From: Chitinophaga sp. CB10
GTDB taxonomy: Bacteria; Bacteroidota; Bacteroidia; Chitinophagales; Chitinophagaceae
Length of the DNA: 64,000 nt
Assembly (NCBI GenBank): GCA_001870995.2
Contig: MLAV02000019.1
Coordinates: 1 to 64,000, forward strand
Reading direction: 5' to 3'
Positions 1 through 9,302 of this stretch are shown in pieces (positions within the stretch are counted from its first letter, which is position 1; each line of letters starts with the position of its first letter). The notes under the pieces are model-generated. The model was not told where the DNA came from. It saw only the letters and a list, made by a program, of their open reading frames with translations, and ran no database searches. The position numbers were made by a program, and so were the translations under genes.

Positions 1-98
1 ACTGGAGCTTGACTGTGTCACAATTATCAATTATTTTTGGTGAGCGGCTGAAATTACGATTGTAAATTAAATCTTGACACAGTTTATTTTACACTCCC
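1..98 (+). mobile_element. Right end of an IS256-type insertion sequence
   Basis: The window opens inside the 3' end of a transposase gene (tail at 3-65), followed about 10 bases later by a sequence at 74-98 that resembles the terminal inverted repeat of Bacteroidota IS256-family elements (TTGACACAGTTTATTTTACA, then a C-rich end). The likely element boundary is the CCC near 95-98. The left part lies outside the window, so inverted-repeat pairing and target duplication cannot be tested here. Confidence 0.6.
3..65 (+). CDS. IS256-family transposase, C-terminal tail (partial)
   Basis: Reading from base 3 gives an uninterrupted 20-residue tail ending in IIFGERLKLRL and a TAA stop at 63-65. Mutator/IS256 transposases typically end in a W...L.QL.I.F..R(L/F) motif, and the tryptophan, QLS and F.ERL pattern is visible here. 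Only the last residues are present, so activity cannot be judged. The stop lies just inside the putative terminal repeat, as expected for this family. Confidence 0.55.
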   Translation, partial: WSLTVSQLSIIFGERLKLRL

Positions 99-170
99 GA
101 TAATGGCGAAGGAGATTTATGCCCACCGGCGCCCAACAGCATGCCCCATACTCCACTAACATTCCTCCCC

Positions 171-746
171 CTACACCATCAACACCCCTCTAAATCCCCT
201 CACTCCATAATACGACGACGCCCCATTATGATACACAAACACATGATCATACCTACGATCCCCAAACAATGCCCCTCCCAGCTTCCTGATCTCCTTCGGC
301 GTATCAATCCAGCTGGATGTTTTCAGGTCAAACTCCCCTAACTCCTGCAACTGCCTGTACTCTGCCTCCGTTAACAAACGAATCCCCATCGCTTCCGCCA
401 TGGCCACCGCGCTATCGCCCGGCTTATGCTCCTTCCGGGCAGCCAGCGCTTCGGCATCATAACATACATTACGGCGCTCCCTGGGCGTTTCCACAGAACA
501 ATCACAAAAAATAATCTCTCCTGTTTTCTTATCCCTTCCTATTACATCGGGTTCGCCGCCGGTTTCTTCCATCTGCTGCAACGACCAGCACTTCCCCGGT
601 GCAGCTTCCAGCCGCTCCTGTACCTCCTCCCAGGTAATGCCTTTATGCCGTGACTTATTTTTCTCGAAACGGGTTTGCAGGATATGCAGCAGCGCCTCGC
701 GCGCTGTAGCAGATAAACGGTTTTCAGTAGCTTTCTTTTTTGCCAT
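171..746 (-). CDS. DUF4256 family protein
   Basis: Soluble protein of 191 residues, starting MAKKKATENR. It resembles the DUF4256 family, whose biochemical role is not known. Visible blocks typical of the family are CWSLQQMEETGGEPDV, a DKKTGEIIFCDCS strand with two cysteines, WIDTPKEIRKLGGALFGDRRY and a C-terminal YYGVRGFRG. An in-frame ATG exists further upstream (890), but the extra 48 residues are unlike the family and would cross the hairpin at 848-876, so the start at 746 is preferred. It is a single gene between the IS end and the terminator of the polysaccharide operon. Confidence 0.8.
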   Translation of the reverse strand: MAKKKATENRLSATAREALLHILQTRFEKNKSRHKGITWEEVQERLEAAPGKCWSLQQMEETGGEPDVIGRDKKTGEIIFCDCSVETPRERRNVCYDAEALAARKEHKPGDSAVAMAEAMGIRLLTEAEYRQLQELGEFDLKTSSWIDTPKEIRKLGGALFGDRRYDHVFVYHNGASSYYGVRGFRGVLMV

Positions 747-842
747 ATAGGTTAATTTAAACAACGGGAAACGGCACAGTACGCCGTATCCCCTTACTGC
801 TAATTTAAAATTTAATCCCCAGCAGTCAAGGCGGGTGAACGT

Positions 843-876
843 AAAAAGCGGCTGTATCATGAAATGATACAGCCGC
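843..876 (-). terminator. Rho-independent terminator of the PUL operon
   Basis: A perfect 13-bp inverted repeat (848-860 and 864-876) with a GAA loop, followed in the minus-strand direction by five T residues (843-847). It lies about 150 bases downstream of the TlpA-like gene stop and so should end the long minus-strand operon. Confidence 0.8.
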
Positions 877-1027
877 ATTCGGCTACCCATTTTTTTAGAT
901 CACTGCAATCCTACCTCTTCCAATTTATTCCAACTCCCCAAACAACCACTAATCAACACCCCATCTTGCCTGCTACACCCCTCCACCCAACACCAAATCA
1001 ACACCCCCATTTTTGCCTCCATCCCCC

Positions 1028-2182
1028 CTACTTCCCAAACACCTCCTTCAACTTCGCATCCAACTCCTCACTACTCCCTATCCATCGGCCGATAATCCGG
1101 CCTTCTTTATCCAGCAATATCTTCGTAGGAAATGCCACAATCCCGTAGGCATTCACCGCATCAAACGCCTCAATCCCTTCATTATTCAATACATTCACCC
1201 AATGAATACCGTCCTGCTCAATAGCCGCCAGCCACCCTTTGCGGTTCTTTTCCAGGTCAGCGCCATTCTCCGACGCAATCCCTACAATCTCCAACCCCTC
1301 CGGCTTGTACTTTTCATACAACTCCTTTAAATGCGGATGCGAAGCACGACAAGGATGGCACCACGTACCCCAGAAATCCAGGAGCACATAACGGCCCTTC
1401 AGCGTAGCCAGGCTCACCTCGTTGCCATGCGCATCTTTCTTTCGCAGGTCGATCGCTGCCTTGCCTACGGATGTCGCTTCCTGGCTCGCAATTTTAGCTG
1501 CAACAAAGCGCCCGTACCAACTCTGCCTGGCATCCGGTCCGATTTTGCCAAAGGCCTGCTTCAGGGTATCAAACTCCATAAATACATGCGTGCGGTATAG
1601 GTAGTACATACTCAGTATAGCATTCGGATACCGCGCCGTAAATTCATTCTCCAATGCCCGCTGCTCTTTCGCTTTGGCGCCGTATATCTTATTCGCTACC
1701 TTCCGGAATCCACTACCCGACTGATACGCCGCCGCCGAATCGCGTATAGCCCTCCACGTGGCATGATCCATCCGGGCTTGCTGTGGCCGGATGGCAGCCC
1801 ACTCCTGGTTCCCTTTTCCGCCACGTACACTTGCGGCATAGATGGCATTGGCATCTCCCCTGATAATAATTTCCTCATTAGACAATACAAATGATAAATA
1901 TGGCGCGGTAAGTACCTGACCGTCTACCACCGCTTCCAGCGCAGGGTTTCCCTTCAGGCTGAAATACGCGATCACCGGCTCGCTTACCTTCCCCCGCATC
2001 ACCAGATACCCTTTCTCAACCGTGAACGCACTGTCCGCCTCACGCTTCTCCCCATCCATGTACACCAGCCAGGGTTTATACTTTTTATAATTACTTAACT
2101 TGATTTTCAGCGTGTATCCCTGTTGGGCAAAGCTGGCAGCCACCGCCAACAGGCAGCTGAATAAAAGCAGTATCTTCTTCAT
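1028..2182 (-). CDS. TlpA-like thiol-disulfide oxidoreductase with N-terminal DUF4369-like domain
   Basis: Secreted 384-residue protein with signal peptide (1-19, ending SFAQ). The N-terminal half (about 22-230) resembles the DUF4369 domain commonly fused to thioredoxins in Bacteroidota. The C-terminal half (about 240-384) is a TlpA/AhpC-TSA-type thioredoxin fold with redox motif WCHPC (C275, C278) and the cis-proline P352 in AFPT. It probably acts on disulfides in the periplasm. It starts 15 bases after the SusD stop and is the last gene before the terminator at 843-876, so it is likely cotranscribed with the SusCD pair; its exact substrate is unknown. Confidence 0.88.
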   Translation of the reverse strand: MKKILLLFSCLLAVAASFAQQGYTLKIKLSNYKKYKPWLVYMDGEKREADSAFTVEKGYLVMRGKVSEPVIAYFSLKGNPALEAVVDGQVLTAPYLSFVLSNEEIIIRGDANAIYAASVRGGKGNQEWAAIRPQQARMDHATWRAIRDSAAAYQSGSGFRKVANKIYGAKAKEQRALENEFTARYPNAILSMYYLYRTHVFMEFDTLKQAFGKIGPDARQSWYGRFVAAKIASQEATSVGKAAIDLRKKDAHGNEVSLATLKGRYVLLDFWGTWCHPCRASHPHLKELYEKYKPEGLEIVGIASENGADLEKNRKGWLAAIEQDGIHWVNVLNNEGIEAFDAVNAYGIVAFPTKILLDKEGRIIGRWIGSSEELDAKLKEVFGK

Positions 2183-2197
2183 AGCATGATTGGTTGG

Positions 2198-3655
2198 TTA
2201 AGGATTATTGCCCATGTTGGGATTATTGTCCATTACGTAAATCGGGAAGCGCATGGTCAGGCGCTCCGGCCTCAGTTTATACGTGCCCGTTATATTCCCT
2301 TTTATATCCACAATATGATGGGTATCGCCTACCGTGCCGGCAAAGTCAGGGTCGACGGACAACCGCCGCATATCCAGCCAGCGATTACCGGTGATGGCCA
2401 TTTCGCGGATACGCTCTTCCAGGATGTATTTCACCAAAGCGAGCTTATTGCCTACCACTGCCGCCTCCACCGGCGCTTCGGACGCCGGCACGCGGGTAAG
2501 GCGGAAGTTTTTGACATCCTCCGCTGCCTCCGCCAACTGCCCCAGGCGAGCCTTGCACTCGGCAGCCAACAGGTACACATCCGGCACCGTTACGCCCAGG
2601 TTGGCATACGACTGCCCCCAGGCACGTAACATGCCGTTAGGATAGGTTTCATAGGTAATCCAGGTTTGAGGACTGTAAAACTTCAGCCTTTCATCGCCAG
2701 GCGTAAACAAGGCCGCAGCCCAACTGCTGAGGATCACGCCGTCCAGCCCCGCCGCATACATACGGGTGGCGGATTTCATATAGGCCACTTCTTTATCCAA
2801 GTCCACCATCAGCCTGCTGGGACCGTACATGGGGTCTATCGGCAGAAATATGCCACCCGGCGCAAATTCTTTATGATAATCATACAACCCTACATTGGTA
2901 GTTGCCTGAGGCAAAGCATCAATGAATGCATTCAACAACGGCGCCGCCTCGTCAAACTTTTGCATGAACACATACACCTTCCCCAACATCGCCTGCGCCG
3001 TAGGCCGTGCCGCCCGGGCGCGGTTGCTGATAGTAGCCGGCAGCAGCGGGATAGCCTCCTTAAGGTCCGCAATGATCTGATCGTATAATTGCTGCACCGT
3101 AGCACGGGTAAAGGTAGTCTGCGTCACATCCGGCGTCATAAACAACGGCGAAGCCAGGTCCGTAGCCGCTGTAGCCGCATGGTAAGGCTTCCCGTATAAA
3201 TTCACGAGCATAAAATGCACCCAGGCCCTTCCCGTAAGCGCTTCCGCCAATATCGATTTCTTTTGCGCCTCCGTGCCGCCCGTGGATGCCATCACCTCCT
3301 TGATCACCTTATTGTAGCTATAGACCTGCTTTACAAACGCTGTAATCTCTGAATCGGTAATACTGGGTAGGTAAATATCATCCGCCCATTTGAACGCCTC
3401 CTGGTCCGCCAGCGTGCTGGCCCCAAAGCCAAGCGTCGTAAAGTTCGGGGAGCCGGTCACTTCATCCCCCATCACCATAGGGGAAAATGTCATAAACTGA
3501 TGCAGGGACGACTGGTTCAATATCAGGTCATAATCCACCGTCTTTTGCGCTATCAGCTTACCCTTCGGCGTTACTTCCAAAAAATCCTTCTTGCAGCTCC
3601 CCAGGCTTATCATGGAAAGTGAGAGTACTGCTATATTTCTTACAACCTTTTTCAT
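2198..3655 (-). CDS. SusD/RagB family outer-membrane glycan-binding lipoprotein
   Basis: 485 residues with a lipoprotein signal peptide (lipobox SLGSC, cysteine at 21) followed by the usual charged KKDFLEV stretch. The TPR-rich body (ALTGRAWVHFMLVNLYGKPY) and the C-terminal SusD block (EERIREMAITGNRWLDMRR) are clear. SusD proteins cap the SusC channel at the cell surface and bind oligosaccharide. The gene starts 12 bases after the SusC stop. The neighbouring GH51 and GH43 genes suggest arabinose-decorated oligosaccharides as ligand (inference). Confidence 0.95.
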   Translation of the reverse strand: MKKVVRNIAVLSLSMISLGSCKKDFLEVTPKGKLIAQKTVDYDLILNQSSLHQFMTFSPMVMGDEVTGSPNFTTLGFGASTLADQEAFKWADDIYLPSITDSEITAFVKQVYSYNKVIKEVMASTGGTEAQKKSILAEALTGRAWVHFMLVNLYGKPYHAATAATDLASPLFMTPDVTQTTFTRATVQQLYDQIIADLKEAIPLLPATISNRARAARPTAQAMLGKVYVFMQKFDEAAPLLNAFIDALPQATTNVGLYDYHKEFAPGGIFLPIDPMYGPSRLMVDLDKEVAYMKSATRMYAAGLDGVILSSWAAALFTPGDERLKFYSPQTWITYETYPNGMLRAWGQSYANLGVTVPDVYLLAAECKARLGQLAEAAEDVKNFRLTRVPASEAPVEAAVVGNKLALVKYILEERIREMAITGNRWLDMRRLSVDPDFAGTVGDTHHIVDIKGNITGTYKLRPERLTMRFPIYVMDNNPNMGNNP

Positions 3656-3667
3656 GCATAATCAGTT

Positions 3668-6600
3668 TTAGAGCGTTAAATGAGCGCCAACAGTAATGGC
3701 CTTCTGGTTGAATGGCATCGCGGCGGCGGAACCCGGGGCCGTATTGTTCGAGAATTCAGGATCAAGGCCATACCGGTTAGCCTTCCATAACATCAGGTTG
3801 GAAAGCTGCGCGCGGAAACTGAGGCCCTCCGCACGGAGCAGCTGCAATACCTTCGCCGGCACCTGGTAGGAGAGCGTGATATCCCTCACCTTGATGTAGG
3901 AAGCATCCACCACATTCACATCCCCCTTTGTATAATAATTGATATACCTGCGACTGCTGCTGGTCGATGCATTGGCTATAAACCCCGGGATATCGGTCAC
4001 CTTCTCGTCCCCCGGTTGGCGCCAGCGATTGGCAAACTCTTCGTGAATATTACCCGCCCTGAAGTTCAGGTAGCTCACATTCACCGTGCCTGAATACAGC
4101 GTATTCACAGGGCGGTACATCACATTTCCCATATTAAAGATCATGTTAACGGACAACGTAAATCCCCTGTACGTAAACATATTCGCGAAACCGCCGCTCC
4201 ATACCGGCTGATACACGCCCTTATACACAATGTCTTCCGGCTTGCTCACATTCTGCGCCTTCGTGATCTTTCCATCGGCCAGTTGGATTTGCGGATCGCC
4301 CATAGCGTCCAGCCCGGCGTATTTATAGGCGAATACGGAAAACGCCGGATAGTCGACCACGTAATTTTTGCCGATCATTTGATCCCCGCGGGTAATAGGC
4401 GTAGTAATAAGCCCGAGGTTGGTCAGTTTATTTTTATTGTAGGAAAGATTCAACGTGCTGCTCCAGCTAAAATCCCGCGTTTGCAGGTTCACGCTGTTCA
4501 GCGCCACATCCAGCCCGTTATTATTAAGCGATCCTACGTTCCCGAAAATGAAATTCGCGCCGGCCAGCGGATTCACCGGCAGGTTGCCCAGCAGGTTTTC
4601 CGTACGCTTCTTATACACGTCTATCGATCCGCTCAGCCTTCCGTGCAGCACGGTAAAGTCAATACCCAGGTTATAGGTTTTGGTACTTTCCCAGGTCAGG
4701 TCCGGGTTACTCAGCGTGGCAATCGCCAGCGCCTGGCCTCCCGGTACATATCTTACAATGGAAGGGTTAAAAATATCATAGGAAGATGCAGAGCCGGGTC
4801 TGGGGGAAATGCCCGTCAGCCCATAAGTGGCGCGGATGCTCAATGCCTCCATCCACGTGGCCGGCTGAAGGAAAGGTTCGTTCCCGACATTCCATTTTCC
4901 ACCAACACTCCATACCGGCTTGCGTTGCGCGGCCCTGTTGAGGCCAAAGAGGTTACTCTGGTCGTTACGCCAGCTGGCATTCAGGTTGTACTTACGGTTA
5001 AACATATACGCCACGTTCCCATAATAGGAAGTAAAGCGGGATAACGGCACGGACTCCGACTCCCCGAAATAAGCGCCCGTTTCCGAATCGCCGGCAGAAA
5101 GCTTGGAGCTCACCTTGTCGATCTGGTTCGGCAATATCGGATACATCACGCCGGTGGTAGTAAGGGATTTATAATCCAGTAACGGGAAGGTCTGTAAATC
5201 CACGTCATACCCGTACACGGTACTTCTGTTCTGCACGGTCCGTTGCTGCTGGGCTTCAGCGCCGGCAAGGGCCGTCAGCTGATGTTTTCCGCCCTGCCAG
5301 TTTTTATCATAATACAGTTGGTTTCTCACCACCCAATTATCCAGGGAGGTGTTGTACACGGTGTACTTCCCGCCCTTGGTTGGCATGTTGTAATTCACCA
5401 CGCCATTGCTGCCTACTACGGCGAAGTTCAGGATGTTGTACCGCTGCTGGTAGTTACTAACGTCAACGTATAAACGACGCCTGCCTGATTCCTTCACATA
5501 CCCGTACATCCCCTCGAAACGCAGGCCCTTATACAGCTGCACGGTAAGCCCCGTATTAAAACGGCCATTGAAAGTAGCGGCTTTCGTATAGCCGGTGTTC
5601 GCGTTCTCTATGGGATTGTAATTCATATTGATCTTCCCGGCATTCTCAATATCCGGCCGCTGGCGCTCACTGAGGTAGCCCATAAACGGCATGTCGATCG
5701 GGCGGCCGCTGCCATCCCTGAAAAGCTGGTAAGGGATAAACCGGTTATCCGCCACGATGGCGCGGTTATCATTGGTGTTATTATTCGTGAGGTCCGCGCT
5801 GATGAATACTTTCAGCCACCGGTTGAAGTTAAAATCCTGGCGGGTATTCAGCTTAAACGTCTTATCGCTGCTGCCGGGCAGGTACGACTGGTTATCCGTA
5901 TAGGCGAAAGAGTTATAGAAAGTATGTTTCTCCGAACCGCCGCTTACGGAAATAGTATGGTTCATCAGCCTGGCCGGGCGGTACAGGTCGCCGATGGATG
6001 CCAGGTTGCCGATGCGGGAAAGACTGTCCAGTTTGGCATTGCCCTGCTCCTGTGTAAGTACGCCGCGACTGATGTCATACAATATCTGCCGGTCCGGCGA
6101 AAGGCCGTACACGGAGTTCAGCGGATCATACGTCGTAGCGCGGGTGTATGGCATGTACACCGGGTCAAATACTTCTTTGGCTGCCTTGATATACTCGCTG
6201 CTGTTCATCATGGGAAAATAATCGTACTGCGGCTTGCCCTGAAAATTCACAAACCCGTCATAGCTCACTTTGAGCTTACCCGCCTTTCCCTTTTTTGTGG
6301 TAATGACGATAACGCCGTTGGAAGCCCTGGCTCCCCAGATGCTCGCCGCAGTAGCATCTTTCAGCACGGTAATATCCGCAACGTCCTGCGGGTTGACGGT
6401 CGTGATCTTGTTTACATCCATGGCAATACCATCCACCACTACGAGAGGATTTTTGTCGGAGTTGATCGTGTTCAGCCCCCTGATCAGAAACGGCGTGCCA
6501 TCCGCAGTGGCGCTGGGGGAATTGTTGATCACCAGGCCTGGTATCTGGCCATCCAGGCGTTGCAGGATGTTCATGCTGGTAGAGCGTTCTGCAATCACTT

Positions 6601-7300
6601 TCATGTCGGGCTTGGCATAAGAGCCGGCGCTGCGCTCTTTGGAGATCGTCTGGTAGCCGGTGGATACCGCTACATTCACTTCATTGAGCGCGGTTACTTT
6701 CGTGCGAAGCGTAACGGTTGCCAGGTCCCCATGGCCGTTCAGCTTAATTTCCAGGGCTTCCACATTGAGCCCTGAAAACAGGAGGGTGCTGTTGGACCCT
6801 ACCCCGCTGATGGCGAAACGCCCGTCGCTGCCGGAAATGGCGCCCTTCGCCTTACCTTTCTCCTGGATGCTTACGCCGGCTACCGGCATACCGCTTTCGT
6901 CACGGACGATGCCTTCCACATTGATCATAGAAGCAATCACCGTATCTTTTACGACTACCGTTTTTGCCACGATCGCATAGGTCAGCGGTTGATCCTTAAA
7001 GATGATGCGCAGCACGTCTTTCAGCGGCATCTCCTTTACTTCCAGGGATACCGGCGTCGCCTTGCCAAGCATGGCATCGTTGTAAAAAAACTGGTAACCG
7101 CTTTGCCGCTTCAGCTCCGGCAGCAGCCGTGAAAGCGGTTGTTGCTTAGCGCTCAGGCTAATGTTTTGCGCCCATAACGGCTGCGCGGCAATGGTTAGTA
7201 CTGCTACCCATACCATCGTTCTCCATCGCTGTTTGAATGGCTGCATCGCCCGATTGCCCTTAGTTTGCGGACAGGTTGTCCCCTTAGCAGATGACTGCAT
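3668..7300 (-). CDS. SusC/RagA-type TonB-dependent outer-membrane transporter with STN domain
   Basis: 1210 residues. Order of domains: signal region (about 20-45), STN signalling domain (about 48-115, FYNDAMLGKATPVSLEVKE), carboxypeptidase-like regulatory repeat (about 128-205), plug with the SusC signature (about 215-340, VVDGIAMDVNKI and ATAASIWGARASNGVI), then the beta-barrel. The STN domain fits signal transfer to the FecR protein encoded just upstream. An alternative start at 7246 would place the hydrophobic segment closer to the N-terminus; 7300 is kept because there is space after the FecR stop at 7351. It imports the oligosaccharide captured by the SusD partner. Confidence 0.95.
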   Translation of the reverse strand: MQSSAKGTTCPQTKGNRAMQPFKQRWRTMVWVAVLTIAAQPLWAQNISLSAKQQPLSRLLPELKRQSGYQFFYNDAMLGKATPVSLEVKEMPLKDVLRIIFKDQPLTYAIVAKTVVVKDTVIASMINVEGIVRDESGMPVAGVSIQEKGKAKGAISGSDGRFAISGVGSNSTLLFSGLNVEALEIKLNGHGDLATVTLRTKVTALNEVNVAVSTGYQTISKERSAGSYAKPDMKVIAERSTSMNILQRLDGQIPGLVINNSPSATADGTPFLIRGLNTINSDKNPLVVVDGIAMDVNKITTVNPQDVADITVLKDATAASIWGARASNGVIVITTKKGKAGKLKVSYDGFVNFQGKPQYDYFPMMNSSEYIKAAKEVFDPVYMPYTRATTYDPLNSVYGLSPDRQILYDISRGVLTQEQGNAKLDSLSRIGNLASIGDLYRPARLMNHTISVSGGSEKHTFYNSFAYTDNQSYLPGSSDKTFKLNTRQDFNFNRWLKVFISADLTNNNTNDNRAIVADNRFIPYQLFRDGSGRPIDMPFMGYLSERQRPDIENAGKINMNYNPIENANTGYTKAATFNGRFNTGLTVQLYKGLRFEGMYGYVKESGRRRLYVDVSNYQQRYNILNFAVVGSNGVVNYNMPTKGGKYTVYNTSLDNWVVRNQLYYDKNWQGGKHQLTALAGAEAQQQRTVQNRSTVYGYDVDLQTFPLLDYKSLTTTGVMYPILPNQIDKVSSKLSAGDSETGAYFGESESVPLSRFTSYYGNVAYMFNRKYNLNASWRNDQSNLFGLNRAAQRKPVWSVGGKWNVGNEPFLQPATWMEALSIRATYGLTGISPRPGSASSYDIFNPSIVRYVPGGQALAIATLSNPDLTWESTKTYNLGIDFTVLHGRLSGSIDVYKKRTENLLGNLPVNPLAGANFIFGNVGSLNNNGLDVALNSVNLQTRDFSWSSTLNLSYNKNKLTNLGLITTPITRGDQMIGKNYVVDYPAFSVFAYKYAGLDAMGDPQIQLADGKITKAQNVSKPEDIVYKGVYQPVWSGGFANMFTYRGFTLSVNMIFNMGNVMYRPVNTLYSGTVNVSYLNFRAGNIHEEFANRWRQPGDEKVTDIPGFIANASTSSSRRYINYYTKGDVNVVDASYIKVRDITLSYQVPAKVLQLLRAEGLSFRAQLSNLMLWKANRYGLDPEFSNNTAPGSAAAMPFNQKAITVGAHLTL

Positions 7301-7350
7301 AATTTTGGTTGGTTTTAGACTTATAAAATTTTGGTCGCTGTGCGGCGATA

Positions 7351-8505
7351 CTACCTGGATAACACCGTTAATTTCCGTCCTTCCAGTTTGAAATGAACCC
7401 TGCTCATTTCGAGAATAGTCAGTAATTCAGTAAGTGTGACCGAGCGGCTGAATCCACCGGTAAAAGTATCGGTTGGCTGTGCGCCCTCGTACACGATTTC
7501 TATATCGTACCACCTGGCAACGTCCTGCATGACGTAAGTCAGGCTGCGGCTTTTGTATTCAAAGTTGCCGTCTTTCCAGGCGGTGGCTGTTGCTACGTCG
7601 GCAGCGGCCAGTGTGATACCTGTGCTGTTATTGGATAAAACCGCCTGCTGGCCGGGCCTGAGCACCTGGCTCGCCGTTCCGTTGGTTACCCGTACGCTGC
7701 CGGATACCAGCGTTACTTCCAGGCCTGGCTCTTCTTCATAAGCTTTTATATTAAAGGAGGTGCCCAACACCTCTATTCGCCTGTTGTTATGCTTTACGAT
7801 AAATGGCCGCGATGCATCTGTAGCGATGTCGAACCATACCTGCCCGGTAACGGTCACTTCGCGGCGGTCCGCCGGGAATCCCGCGGGATAGGTGATAGAC
7901 GATCCTGCGTCGAGGATGGCCAGCGTACCATCGGATAATTTCACGGGGTATTGCTGCCCCCTGCGGGTGGTGAGCGTATTGTACAGCAAGGCGGCCGAAG
8001 TGGCGTTGCCTTTATATTCCACCGTACCATTGACGGCGGCAACCTGCGTACTTCCCTGCATGAGCGACAACCCCGCCCCTGCGCTGTCCAGCGGCACCAC
8101 CGTGCCATCCGCCAGTGTGAGGGTGGCGCCGGTAACGCCCGGCATCACATCATTTTTATAGGCCGCCCTGGCTACTTTAGCCATGGGCATGGGAGCGGCC
8201 TGGTGGCGATGAAGGTAATAGAAGCACGCACACCCTATCAGCAGGACGGCTGCCGCGGCTGCCCGCAAAGGATAGTACCGCCGCGGATTACGCGGCGCTG
8301 CCAGTACACGATGCAATATCTTTTCCCCCCTATCCCCCATTTTTGACTCCTCCTTACCCCACCAGGACTGCATTTCAGCGGACAGACCTTCGTCCTCCCC
8401 GTGCGTGGCGAGCAGTTGCCAAAACTCCTGCAGCTCCTCAGCAGAGGCATCTCCGGCGGCATATTTCCCGAATAAAAATGTTAATCGTTTCGACTGGTCA
8501 GACAT
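7351..8505 (-). CDS. FecR-family transmembrane anti-sigma factor
   Basis: 384 residues. A cytoplasmic N-terminal region (1-78, LFGKYAAGDASAEELQEF) is followed by one membrane span (about 80-98), then a periplasmic FecR domain (VMPGVTGATLTLADGT; GQVWFDIA; VLGTSFNIKAY) and a C-terminal DUF4974-like domain (VARWYDIEIVYE). In this family the anti-sigma protein holds the cognate ECF sigma until the loaded transporter's STN domain contacts it. It lies between its sigma gene (8645-9247) and its SusC gene. Confidence 0.93.
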   Translation of the reverse strand: MSDQSKRLTFLFGKYAAGDASAEELQEFWQLLATHGEDEGLSAEMQSWWGKEESKMGDRGEKILHRVLAAPRNPRRYYPLRAAAAAVLLIGCACFYYLHRHQAAPMPMAKVARAAYKNDVMPGVTGATLTLADGTVVPLDSAGAGLSLMQGSTQVAAVNGTVEYKGNATSAALLYNTLTTRRGQQYPVKLSDGTLAILDAGSSITYPAGFPADRREVTVTGQVWFDIATDASRPFIVKHNNRRIEVLGTSFNIKAYEEEPGLEVTLVSGSVRVTNGTASQVLRPGQQAVLSNNSTGITLAAADVATATAWKDGNFEYKSRSLTYVMQDVARWYDIEIVYEGAQPTDTFTGGFSRSVTLTELLTILEMSRVHFKLEGRKLTVLSR

Positions 8506-8644
8506 CTGTGAAAAAGTGGCTTATATATAACAGACGCGCCAAATAGAGCGGGGAGGTATTGGGAGAAGAAATTTTTTTTGAAGCCAGGCAAAATAAATCG
8601 CCAGAACCGGCTACCATGGCCACCTACAACGTGGGAAAAAATTT

Positions 8645-9247
8645 TTATTTTTTTGACTCCATATAAAAATAAAGCAGCGCCGCCCCTTCCATACCACGCT
8701 TATGCAGGAACTCCCTGATGGATTGCAGCGCGTGCGACATCGTCTTTTTCACGGTTTGCGTGGAAAGGTTCAGCCGCCGGGCGATTTGCTCATGTGTGAG
8801 CCCCTGCTCGCGGGAGAGCGTGAATACCAGTTTCCGCTGGGGCGACAACTGGCGGATGGCTTCCTGCAACAGTTCCCGCGCTTCGCTGTCCAGCAGCTTA
8901 TCAGCGGCATCGTCTACCGTGGCATGCTCCATCTGCCGGGCTACATATTGCTGCATTTTGCGCTGGCTGGCCGTGTAACGGAAAAAGCTGATAGCTTTAT
9001 TATAGGCGACTTTGGACAGGAAGGAGTCCATGTTTTGAATTTCAGTGATCAACTCCCGCCCTGTCCATAACTTAGTGAAGATATCGTAGAGTAGCTCCTC
9101 TGCTATTTCGTGGGACCTGGTCATCCGCAGCAGGTAAGTATAAACCTTATTCGAATAGCGATGATACAGTGCTGTAAAAGACTGCTCATCTCCTTCCGCA
9201 ATTCGGCGCAAGACGTCAATTTCACTATAGTTGGACTCCCCGGACAT
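8645..9247 (-). CDS. ECF-type RNA polymerase sigma factor (PUL-associated)
   Basis: 200 residues from MSGESNYSEIDVL. Sigma70 region 2 (FTALYHRYSNKVYTYLLR; AEELLYDIFTKLW) and region 4 (LSPQRKLVFTLSREQGLTHEQIARRL) are clear. An upstream in-frame ATG at 9319 would overlap the GH43 gene and add residues unlike the family, so 9247 is chosen. It lies 55 bases after the GH43 stop and 139 bases before the FecR gene, so the enzymes upstream may be under its control or cotranscribed with it. The last residues YFYMESKK sit in an A/T-rich stretch. Confidence 0.93.
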   Translation of the reverse strand: MSGESNYSEIDVLRRIAEGDEQSFTALYHRYSNKVYTYLLRMTRSHEIAEELLYDIFTKLWTGRELITEIQNMDSFLSKVAYNKAISFFRYTASQRKMQQYVARQMEHATVDDAADKLLDSEARELLQEAIRQLSPQRKLVFTLSREQGLTHEQIARRLNLSTQTVKKTMSHALQSIREFLHKRGMEGAALLYFYMESKK

Positions 9248-9302
9248 ACCGGGGATAAAAATAGTAAAAAAGATAGCAACCGCACAAGTATCTCTGCCGG
9301 CA

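Noticed and set aside
141..341. Plus-strand ORFs covering the DUF4256 gene
   Set aside because: Antisense to a recognised family with proline/histidine-rich, low-complexity translations; typical shadows.
4283..5044. Long plus-strand ORF opposite SusC
   Set aside because: It lies wholly inside the SusC coding sequence on the other strand and has no recognised domain.
8506..8644. Possible small gene between FecR and sigma
   Set aside because: The 139 bases are mostly A/T runs and contain no frame with a start and plausible product.
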